A DNA stretch of 35,393 bases. Origin: Hyphomicrobiales bacterium. Its GTDB lineage: Bacteria; Pseudomonadota; Alphaproteobacteria; Rhizobiales; Xanthobacteraceae. Position 1 is the first letter of the stretch. Each line of letters starts with the position of its first letter. The translations under genes were made by a program, and so were the position numbers. This document shows positions 9,372-16,939 of the stretch, in pieces. The notes under the pieces are model-generated. The model made no database searches. It saw nothing but the letters and a program-made list of their open reading frames with translations, and was not told the origin of the DNA. Location of the stretch: positions 1-35,393 of the forward strand of contig JAFAHL010000286.1 of the NCBI GenBank assembly GCA_019237215.1, written 5' to 3'.

Positions 9372-10067
9372 ATGTCGACCGTGCTCGAACTGACGGCCGT
9401 AGCGAAGACGTTCACCATGCATTTGCAGGGAGGCATTCGCCTGCCTGTGGTGACCGGCGTTGCATTCGCCGTGCAGGCGGGAGAATGCGCCGTGCTCGCC
9501 GGCCGGTCGGGCGCGGGCAAGAGCTCGATCCTGAAGATGATCTTCGGCACTTACCGTTGCGACGCCGGCAGCATCCTGGTGAATGCCGATGGCCGCACCG
9601 TCGACGTCGCCCAGGCGGAACCGCGCCAGATTCTTATGCTGCGCGCGCGGGCGCTCGGTTACGTCAGCCAGTTTCTACGCGCCGTTCCACGCGTGCCGAC
9701 GGTCGATGTCGTCGCCGAGCCGCTGGTGATCGCGGGAGTGGAGCGCGACGACGCCCGGCGGCGCGCGGCCGATCTCCTGCGCCGGCTCAACATACCGCAG
9801 CGGCTGTGGCCGCTGCCGCCGGCGACGTTCTCGGGCGGCGAGCAGCAGCGCGTCAACATCGCCCGCGGCTTCGTATCCGATCTGCCGCTGCTCCTGCTCG
9901 ACGAACCGACCGCCTCGCTCGACGCCGGCAACCGCGCCGTCGTGGTCGACCTGGTGGCCGAAAAAAAGCGGCGCGGAACGGCGGTGGTCGCGATCGTGCA
10001 CGACGACGTGCGCGCGGCAATCGCCGACACCGTCATTGACGTCAACCGTTTCACGGCGGCGGCCTGA
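9372..10067 (+). CDS. phnL: Phosphonate C-P lyase system protein PhnL (ABC ATPase)
   Basis: MSTVLELTAVAKTFTMHLQGGIRLPVVTGVAFAVQAGECAVLAGRSGAGKSSILKMIFGTYRCDAGSILV...FSGGEQQRVNIARGFVSDLPLLLLDEPTASLD. Confidence 0.94.
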   Translation: MSTVLELTAVAKTFTMHLQGGIRLPVVTGVAFAVQAGECAVLAGRSGAGKSSILKMIFGTYRCDAGSILVNADGRTVDVAQAEPRQILMLRARALGYVSQFLRAVPRVPTVDVVAEPLVIAGVERDDARRRAADLLRRLNIPQRLWPLPPATFSGGEQQRVNIARGFVSDLPLLLLDEPTASLDAGNRAVVVDLVAEKKRRGTAVVAIVHDDVRAAIADTVIDVNRFTAAA

Positions 10068-10075
10068 GGACATCC

Positions 10076-11227
10076 ATGGCACACCGCGATCTGCTTTTGG
10101 CCAACGCGCGCGTGGTCCTTGCGGAGCGCGTGATCGATGCCGGGTGGGTCGCGGCTGTGAACGGCGCCGTCGTCGAAATCGGCGAAGGCCGCGCCCCGGA
10201 TCATGCCGAGGATCTCGCCGGCGATCTGCTGCTGCCGGGTCTGGTCGAATTGCATACCGATCATCTCGAGGCGCATTACGTCCCCCGGCCCAAGGTGCAT
10301 TGGGATCCGGTCGCGGCCGTGGTCTCCTACGACGGGCAGCTCGCGACCTGCGGCATCACCACAGCGCTCGATTCGCTGCGCGTTTGGCGCGAGGAGGGAG
10401 CGGAAGACGTCGACGGGCAGGCGGAGATCCTCGCCGATGCCATAGCGATCGCGCGCGACGCGGACCTTCTGCGCCTCGAGCACTTCCTCCATCTTCGCTG
10501 CGAGGTGCCGATGCCGAGCGTCGTTGAGGAAGCGACAGCGTTGGTCGCGCGCGCGGACGTCCGGCTGGTGTCGCTGATGGACCACACGCCCGGGCAACGG
10601 CAGTTCCGCGACGAAGGCAAGCTGCGAGATTACTACCGCGGCAAGAACGGCGGCATGACCGACGCCGAGCTCGACGTGCTGTTTGCCAAGCGCATCGCCT
10701 ACCAGGCCGCGCATGCCGAGGGAAACCACCGCGACCTCGTCGGTCTCGCCCACGCCCGCAACGTCCCTTTGGCGAGCCACGACGACACCACTGCCGATCA
10801 CGTCGCGGAAGCGATCCGCGACGGTGTGGCGCTCGCCGAGTTTCCGACCACGGTCGAAGCGGCGCAGGCGCTGCACGCAGCCGGCATTCGGGTCTTGATG
10901 GGAGCGCCCAATCTCGTACGCGGCGGCTCGCATGCCGGCAACATCGCGACGCAGGCGCTGGCGCGCGCCGGCGCGCTCGACGTGCTGTCGTCGGACTACG
11001 TTCCGGCGAGCCTGCTGATGGCGGCGTTGCGTCTGCCGCAGGTCGTTGCCGACATCGAGCTGGCGGCGGCGATCCGCATGGTCAGCAAGACTCCCGCCGA
11101 GGCGGTCGGGTTGCGCGACCGCGGCGAAATTGCGGTCGGAAAGCGCGCCGATCTCATCCGCGTACGGGTCGTGCACGATGTGCCGGCGGTGAGAAGCGTG
11201 TGGCGCGGCGGTCGGCGCGTGGCATGA
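10076..11227 (+). CDS. phnM: Alpha-D-ribose 1-methylphosphonate 5-triphosphate diphosphatase PhnM (paralog 2, within C-P lyase operon)
   Basis: DLLLPGLVELHTDHLEAHYVPRPKVHWDPVAAVVSYDGQLATCGITTALDSL...SLMDHTPGQRQFRD...SHDDTTADHV...GAPNLVRGGSHAGNIATQALARAGALDVLSSDYVPASLL. Confidence 0.96.
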   Translation: MAHRDLLLANARVVLAERVIDAGWVAAVNGAVVEIGEGRAPDHAEDLAGDLLLPGLVELHTDHLEAHYVPRPKVHWDPVAAVVSYDGQLATCGITTALDSLRVWREEGAEDVDGQAEILADAIAIARDADLLRLEHFLHLRCEVPMPSVVEEATALVARADVRLVSLMDHTPGQRQFRDEGKLRDYYRGKNGGMTDAELDVLFAKRIAYQAAHAEGNHRDLVGLAHARNVPLASHDDTTADHVAEAIRDGVALAEFPTTVEAAQALHAAGIRVLMGAPNLVRGGSHAGNIATQALARAGALDVLSSDYVPASLLMAALRLPQVVADIELAAAIRMVSKTPAEAVGLRDRGEIAVGKRADLIRVRVVHDVPAVRSVWRGGRRVA

Positions 11228-11835
11228 GCTGGATCGCGCGAGCTTTCCGGTTGCTGACGGCCCGTTCGAGATTGGTCGGGCCGGGACGTCTGGTGCTGGT
11301 CGTCGGACCGAGCGGCGCCGGCAAGGACACGTTGATCGCGCGCGCGCGCGCCGCTTGCCACGGCGACGCGACGGTCGTTTTTCCCACCCGCGTGATCACC
11401 CGGCCGCCGTCGATTTTCGAAGACAATGAATTCATGCCGCCATCCGCCTTCGAGCAGGCGGCGGCCAACGGCGCCTTCGCGGTCTGGTGGAGCGCGCACG
11501 GCCACATGTACGGAATCCCCCTCGCCGTCGATTTCGATATCGAAGCCGGCCGCACCGTGGTGTGCAACGTATCGCGCACCGTCGTCGCCGCCGTGCGCGA
11601 GCGTTACGCCAATGTCGTGACCGTGCTCGTCACCGCGCCGCGGGAGGTGCTCGGCAGCCGCCTTGCCTCGCGCGAGCGGGCGGGCGATGCGGGCATCGCC
11701 GATCGAATGAACCGCGCCGCGCTCGCGGACGGCAAGTTGCGGCCTGACGTGATCATCAACAATGTCGGTGCGCCCGAGACCGCGGCACGCAAGCTCGTGG
11801 ACACTCTCTATGCCACCGGCGTGTTCGCGGGTTGA
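11224..11835 (+). CDS. phnN: Ribose 1,5-bisphosphokinase PhnN
   Basis: LVLVVGPSGAGKDTLIARARAAC...VFPTRVITRPPS...FEQAAANGAFAVWWSAHGHMYGIPLAVDFDIEAGRTVVCNVSRTVV; ATGA overlap with phnM. Confidence 0.95.
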   Translation: MSWIARAFRLLTARSRLVGPGRLVLVVGPSGAGKDTLIARARAACHGDATVVFPTRVITRPPSIFEDNEFMPPSAFEQAAANGAFAVWWSAHGHMYGIPLAVDFDIEAGRTVVCNVSRTVVAAVRERYANVVTVLVTAPREVLGSRLASRERAGDAGIADRMNRAALADGKLRPDVIINNVGAPETAARKLVDTLYATGVFAG

Positions 11836-11969
11836 AGGACGCGTGCAACTTCAAGCGGTTGCGGCCGCGCCTGGGTGCCGAAAATTGGCGCAAGAGGCGG
11901 GGCTCGGCTGATGCCCGACGTCATTCGCCTGCGCGTTTGGGTTTTGCGACCCGGTCGCGACGAGGCCGC

Positions 11970-12161
11970 TCAATGGAACACGAAGGTAAAGTCGGCAAAC
12001 TCCGCATTGCGCAGGTCCTTTGCGTCCATCATGAGTTGGAACGGTTCGATCCCGTGACTAGTCGGCGAGGCCACACGCGCATTGGTGGTCGAGGCCGCCC
12101 AGAGTCCGAAGCCAGTCGCGATCAAAGCGGCGGCAACGGCAAACACACTGCTCTTGCGCAT
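11970..12161 (-). CDS. Small secreted/periplasmic hypothetical protein (63 aa)
   Basis: MRKSSVFAVAAALIATGFGLWAASTTNARV signal-like N-terminus, then SPTSHGIEPFQLMMDAKDLRNAEFADFTFVFH; resembles small Rhizobiales conserved proteins. Confidence 0.68.
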   Translation of the reverse strand: MRKSSVFAVAAALIATGFGLWAASTTNARVASPTSHGIEPFQLMMDAKDLRNAEFADFTFVFH

Positions 12162-12263
12162 CCGAGTTCTCCCATTGATGCAAGTTCAACGTGCCGCCTG
12201 AAATAAGGTCCCGATTTCGATCGGTCCAACGAGTAATTCCGGTCACACTGATTGGGTAAACCG

Positions 12264-12476
12264 ATGACAAATTGCCGTCGGTGCGCGACCACCTTCAAGG
12301 GTCGGCCGGCCAAGTATCGGATTTATCAAACCGACGAAAACGGCGCGTTCGGGTCCTTTACTTTCGTCGATGGAGTTCTGATCGAATGCGCGGGCGGCGG
12401 CGCAATACCGCTGAGCCAGGTTCTCGATAGTCACAAGAGGTGGGCGACCCAAACGTGTCGCACAGGCGCTGCTTAG
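12264..12476 (+). CDS. Small hypothetical protein (uncertain)
   Basis: MTNCRRCATTFKGRPAKYRIYQTDENGAFGSFTFVDGVLIECAGGGAIPLSQVLDSHKRWATQ; plausible composition but no family recognised; competes with an antisense ORF. Confidence 0.3.
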   Translation: MTNCRRCATTFKGRPAKYRIYQTDENGAFGSFTFVDGVLIECAGGGAIPLSQVLDSHKRWATQTCRTGAA

Positions 12477-12556
12477 TTCCGCTGAATCGACAATGCCAGT
12501 TATCGACGTTCATGCTCACAAAAGGGCCGGATTTTGCTGACAGTATTGGTTGAGGG

Positions 12557-12826
12557 GTGCACAACGGAGTGACGATGACGATGATGCCCAGGTCATTCTT
12601 AGCGATCACAGCGATCGCGATCGCAATACCCGGCGCAGTTGCAGTCGCGCCCACCTTGAGCCGGGCGCAAAGCGACAGGGAGGCTGAAATTATTGGCTTC
12701 CATCAGCTTTGCGAAAAGGGCGATAGGCGCGCCTGTGTGCGCTTTGGCATTCTGATCGGCGAGAACAAACAACGCCACGCCGACTGGCGCAGGCTTCATG
12801 CCGACTGGTGGTGGTGGGAGAGATAA
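12557..12826 (+). CDS. Small secreted hypothetical protein with Trp/Arg-rich C-terminus (start may be 12575 or 12584)
   Basis: MTMMPRSFLAITAIAIAIPGAVAVAPTLSRAQ signal peptide, then SDREAEIIGFHQLCEKGDRRACVRFGILIGENKQRHADWRRLHADWWWWER. Confidence 0.6.
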   Translation: MHNGVTMTMMPRSFLAITAIAIAIPGAVAVAPTLSRAQSDREAEIIGFHQLCEKGDRRACVRFGILIGENKQRHADWRRLHADWWWWER

Positions 12827-12943
12827 CGCCTAATTCGGTGGCGGTGGCGGTGAGCTTCAATAGGCCGCCTCGTAGTGACGCCCATTGGCGGATGCTGTGA
12901 ATCTTATCAATGGGCCATTTCAGCGCCCTCGGGCGCAAACCCC

Positions 12944-13204
12944 TTAAGAGCCCGCCTGGCCTGCGGCGTCGTTGTGGGCCGCCGATCCCGCGGAGCGTTC
13001 CCCGCGAATGCGCGGTGGCGTTCGTCGCAGCCGCTCAATGGCCTCCTTCGCGGCGGCTTCGGCCTTGTCTCGGTCCGGTTCCAAGATGATCCCGGTTTCT
13101 ACCGGACCGCTGTCGCCTTCAAAAATAAACCAGCGCCAGACAACCCCGTGCCGGCGTGGATATTTTCGGAGCCCGTAACGGTAGTCGCGCTGTGGCTGCC
13201 GCAT
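12944..13204 (-). CDS. Hypothetical protein (86 aa)
   Basis: MRQPQRDYRYGLRKYPRRHGVVWRWFIFEGDSGPVETGIILEPDRDKAEAAAKEAIERLRR: protein-like composition. Confidence 0.45.
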   Translation of the reverse strand: MRQPQRDYRYGLRKYPRRHGVVWRWFIFEGDSGPVETGIILEPDRDKAEAAAKEAIERLRRTPPRIRGERSAGSAAHNDAAGQAGS

Positions 13205-13332
13205 GGGCGCAATATGACATGCTCAGTCGCGAATTTCCAGGCCGGATGGTCCCCGACTGACTCGAACGGGACTTTCCGGTCCCGCTTGAGGCCTGACAGT
13301 TCCACGAATTGCCGAATCTGGGACGCCTCGAC

Positions 13333-13611
13333 TTATTTCTCCGCGCCAAGCCGTTTCGGCGTCGTCGCGCCATCGTCGGCCGATGCGCTCCAAGACGGCG
13401 CGCGCGAGCCACTGAGCTGTCGCGGATCGCGCGAGCGCAGCACGGGGCCTATCCATGCATCCTGTGCGTCCCACGTATGCGTTTGACCGCACGCTGGGCA
13501 CCGCAGCGGAATAGGCACGCGAGGAAGGCTTTTGAGCAGAACCCACTCGCTGCGCAGACCCGTTGAAATCGGCGTACCCGTGCGCGGGCACTGAACGAAT
13601 ATGTCAGCCAC
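13333..13611 (-). CDS. Hypothetical protein with Cys-containing zinc-ribbon-like motif
   Basis: MADIFVQCPRTGTPISTGLRSEWVLLKSLPRVPIPLRCPACGQTHTWDAQDAWIGP: CP...CPACG arrangement. Confidence 0.55.
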   Translation of the reverse strand: MADIFVQCPRTGTPISTGLRSEWVLLKSLPRVPIPLRCPACGQTHTWDAQDAWIGPVLRSRDPRQLSGSRAPSWSASADDGATTPKRLGAEK

Positions 13612-14035
13612 CTGCGACCCCTTGGTGAGAGAACCAACGTCCGCCGGTCAGTCGCCAGCGCGCATTTGCAACGCGTACACCATTGCCTTGGGCACGATCG
13701 TGCGCCCCGAATATGGGCACGGCACCGCGGTATCCGCCGTGCGCAATTTCCCCGCCGATTCGATTTGAGGGCGCCGAAAGAGTCCAGCATATTTTTAAGG
13801 CAGTGGATAACTCGCGCAGACCTCAGCCGGCGCTGCACAAGCCCGTGCAATCGTAGTACTGCACTCGATCCGCACGGCGCACGAAGTGGATGAAAAAATT
13901 AATGCGTCGCCGGCTGCCGCTTGAAACGCCAACGCGATTGCGTGCGGACATTCATCGTCATCTCGCGGACATCGAACCCTTATAGAAGGGCCTTTCGCGT
14001 CGTGCGCCCCCCGCGGCTTGGATTGGTCCCGCCAC

Positions 14036-14758
14036 ATGGTTCATTCCCGACACACCACCAAGGTCTTCGATGCTGATTTGCAGGAGCTCGCGCGCGCAAT
14101 CGCCGAGATGGGTGGGCTGGCCGAGCGGCAGATTGCCGAGGCGATCGAGGCGCTGACGACGCGCGAAAGCGCTCCTGCAAGGCGCATCGTCGCCGCCGAC
14201 GCGACAATCGATGCCATGCAACGCAACATCGAAAAAAGGGCGATTGAGACCATTGCACGCCGGCAGCCGGTCGCTGGCGACCTGCGGGAGATTGTCGGGA
14301 TCTTGCGGATTGCGAATGAGATCGAGCGCATCGGCGATCTGGCCAAGAATATCGGCAAGCGGATCATTGCCATCAATGGCGAAGACGTATCGCGAAAATC
14401 AATGCGCGGCGTCTGCCAGATGGCTGCTCTCATGCTGGCTCAGTTGCGCGATGTCCTTGACAGCTTTGCCTGCCGCGATGTCGCGAAGGCGGTCGAGGTT
14501 TGGATGCGCGACCAAGACATTGACCGGCTGTGCACAAGTTTGTCGCAGGAGCTTCTCGCCCACATGATGGAAAACTCCGTCGCCATGTCCTTCGGCGCGC
14601 ACCTGATGTTTTGTGCGAAGAATCTCGAGCGCATGGGCGATCACGCCACCAATATCGCCGAAGCCGTTCACTACATGGTGAAGGGCGAGACGCTTTTGCG
14701 GGAGCGGCCGAAAGCGGATTTCACCAGCATGCTGACCGTGGCCATGGCGCGGACATGA
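14036..14758 (+). CDS. phoU: Phosphate signaling complex protein PhoU
   Basis: MVHSRHTTKVFDADLQELARAIAEMGGLAERQIAEAIEALTTRE...LREIVGILRIANEIERIGDLAKNIGKRI...NLERMGDHATNIAEAVHYMVKGE. Confidence 0.95.
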   Translation: MVHSRHTTKVFDADLQELARAIAEMGGLAERQIAEAIEALTTRESAPARRIVAADATIDAMQRNIEKRAIETIARRQPVAGDLREIVGILRIANEIERIGDLAKNIGKRIIAINGEDVSRKSMRGVCQMAALMLAQLRDVLDSFACRDVAKAVEVWMRDQDIDRLCTSLSQELLAHMMENSVAMSFGAHLMFCAKNLERMGDHATNIAEAVHYMVKGETLLRERPKADFTSMLTVAMART

Positions 14759-14769
14759 CAAAACCGACG

Positions 14770-14809
14770 CCCAACGTCGGCGGCGCTGACCGCCGATCGT
14801 GTCGTTGGG
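14770..14809. terminator. Candidate bidirectional terminator hairpin between convergent phoU and DUF445 gene
   Basis: CCCAACG-TCGGCGG-CGCTGA-CCGCCGA-tcgtgt-CGTTGGG: two nested perfect 7-bp stems with a one-sided bulge; no clear U-tract. Confidence 0.5.
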
Positions 14810-16087
14810 TTACGCGGGCGCGATCCACTTGGATGCAACGAAGATCAACAGCCCGACGAGCCCGCCCACGAGGGTGCCGTTGATGCGGATGTATTGCAGG
14901 TCCTTGCCGACTTGCAGCTCCAGCCGGTTGACCAGCGTGGCGGCGTCCCAATTCTGCACCACGTGGGTCACGTAGGCGCCGATCTCCGCGCGGCGCGGCA
15001 ACAGCACGCGCAGCATGAGCAGCCTTATCCAGCGGTTGAGCCGTCTCTGGCGATCCGCATCCTGCTCCAACCAGCGGCCGAAATTGTGCAGGGCGACCTC
15101 GATCGTCCTTGCGGCGGTTTCGGCGCGGGCCTGCGGGTCGGACTCAAGGCCGCGCTCGATCTCGTCCCACAGGCTTCTGGCCTGCTCCAGGAGTAGCGGG
15201 TTCGCTAGCAGCTGCGCCTTCATGCGCTCGCCCACGGCGTGCATGTCGGGATCGGTTGCGAGGTCCGCGATCAGCTTTTCCACCGCCTGGCTCAACTCGA
15301 CCCGCCACGGATGATCCGGATCGCGCAGTTCCTCCATCGTGCTGAGGAGGCCGGCCATGACGCGCTCTGCGATCATGTTGTCCACCCATTTGGGTATCCA
15401 GCGCGACGAGTGCTCCGACACGATCCGGTGGATCGTGGCCTTGTTGCGCCTGAGCGAGCGTTCGCCCAGGTCGAGCGCGCGCTCGAGCGCGGCCTGCGCC
15501 GCGCCACCCGCCCACAGCACCGCCAAGAGCTTTGAGGCCAGCGGCGCGGCCGGAATCGATTCGATGCCTTGGCGGGCGACATTGCCGAGAAATTCGCCGA
15601 GCTCCGGCCGAGCCAGCGATTTCAGGATGCGGGGAAGCAGCGTCCCGACATACTGCGCCAGCTGCTTTGCATTGTCGGGATCGTTGACCCAATGCGTGAT
15701 CCAGCCGACCACGTCGACCTGCAGGAGCTGTTCGTGCGCCACTCGTGGGCTCAGAAAGTTGTTGGTGATGAAGCGGCCCAGCGCGGCTCCGATCCGATCC
15801 TTGTTGTTCGGCACGATGCCGGTGTGCGGGATGGGGATGCCGAATGGATGCCGGAACAGCGCGACGACCGCAAACCAGTCGGCGCACGCGCCGACCATGC
15901 CGGCTTCCGCGAAGGCGCGTGCGTAAGGCAGCCAGGGCCAGTCCACCGTGGCGACGCTGGTCGCCACGAAAATACAGGTCATCATTCCGAGCAGGGCGAC
16001 GGCGATCGCCCGCATGCGCTTGAGATCGGCGAGCTTGGCTTCCGCGCTCTTGATTTCGGGCTCGGCGGTTCGGCAAACCTCTGCCAC
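14810..16087 (-). CDS. DUF445 family membrane protein
   Basis: AFAEAGMVGACADWFAVVALFRHPFGIPIPHTGIVPNNKDRIGAALGRFITNNFLSPRV...YIRINGTLVGGLVGLLIFVASKWIAPA. Confidence 0.9.
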   Translation of the reverse strand: MAEVCRTAEPEIKSAEAKLADLKRMRAIAVALLGMMTCIFVATSVATVDWPWLPYARAFAEAGMVGACADWFAVVALFRHPFGIPIPHTGIVPNNKDRIGAALGRFITNNFLSPRVAHEQLLQVDVVGWITHWVNDPDNAKQLAQYVGTLLPRILKSLARPELGEFLGNVARQGIESIPAAPLASKLLAVLWAGGAAQAALERALDLGERSLRRNKATIHRIVSEHSSRWIPKWVDNMIAERVMAGLLSTMEELRDPDHPWRVELSQAVEKLIADLATDPDMHAVGERMKAQLLANPLLLEQARSLWDEIERGLESDPQARAETAARTIEVALHNFGRWLEQDADRQRRLNRWIRLLMLRVLLPRRAEIGAYVTHVVQNWDAATLVNRLELQVGKDLQYIRINGTLVGGLVGLLIFVASKWIAPA

Positions 16088-16114
16088 CGTGGTTGGCCTC
16101 CCTCGCCGTTAGGC

Positions 16115-16939
16115 TCAGGTCCCGGTTTGCGAATATCGCGACGACAGATGCTCGTAGTGGTGGCGTATGAGCGCTTGCCCATAGCGACGCTCGAGCCGCC
16201 GGATGGTGAAATGCGCCTGCGCGACACGCTGAAAATGATTGATAAAAATGAGGTTGATCGTGGCTCCCCCGATGGCGCCGAGGAGAGGTATCGCACTGGC
16301 CGCGAACCGTTCGGAGGCGATCACGCCGAAGCGCGACGCGACTTCCGTCACCAGGCTGTTCACCACCGGCGTCGACGCGCTGGCCGTGCTGCGTTCGATG
16401 AGATAGACCGACGTTTGGCTGGCAAGCTTGCTCAGCAGCGCCCGTGACGCGTAGTAGCCGATGTTCATTTGTTTTCTCGCGCCGCCGGTGCCGAGTGCGA
16501 AGACCTCGATGCAGGCCAGACGCGCTTCCAATTGCGATAGATCCTCGCCGTGATGACGGGCGAGGTCGGCAATCGATCGCAACATCAGCGTCGTCGTCAG
16601 CGGCAGCTCGATCGGAAGCGCCGCAAAGCCGAAAAATCCGCTGATGCCGCCGTTGATGCCGGCCAGCAGTGACAAAAGGTTGGTTGCAGGCGGCTGCTTC
16701 GACTGCGGCCCGATCGAGCTGATCGCCAGATTGAGGCATTTGAGAATTGCGGTTTCAATGGCGCGATTGAGACCGGCGCTCGCCGGTCTCGGCATCATGC
16801 GCAGCAGGCGATCGACCGGTTGGCCGGCATAGTCCGCAAGCCGCGCGGCAAAGTTCTGGCGCTCGAGCAGAAAGCAGGCGCGTTGCAGGGCTTTTTGATG
16901 GTGGGGCGAAAGCGATCCCCCGGTCGCGACCGCCATCAT
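16115..16939 (-). CDS. EcsC family protein
   Basis: LARHHGEDLSQLEARLACIEVFALG...SRFGVIASERFAASAIPLLGAIGGATINLIFINHFQRVAQAHFTIRRLERRYG. ATG overlaps the upstream ATPase stop (ATGA at 16939-16936). The longer ORF to 17146 lies inside the ATPase gene. Confidence 0.85.
   Translation of the reverse strand: MMAVATGGSLSPHHQKALQRACFLLERQNFAARLADYAGQPVDRLLRMMPRPASAGLNRAIETAILKCLNLAISSIGPQSKQPPATNLLSLLAGINGGISGFFGFAALPIELPLTTTLMLRSIADLARHHGEDLSQLEARLACIEVFALGTGGARKQMNIGYYASRALLSKLASQTSVYLIERSTASASTPVVNSLVTEVASRFGVIASERFAASAIPLLGAIGGATINLIFINHFQRVAQAHFTIRRLERRYGQALIRHHYEHLSSRYSQTGT

Noticed and set aside
9659-11176. 505-aa minus-strand ORF
   Set aside because: Antisense shadow of phnL/phnM.
15144-16739. 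531-aa minus-strand ORF
   Set aside because: Out-of-frame overlap with DUF445 and EcsC genes on the same strand; Arg/Ala/Gly-rich translation.
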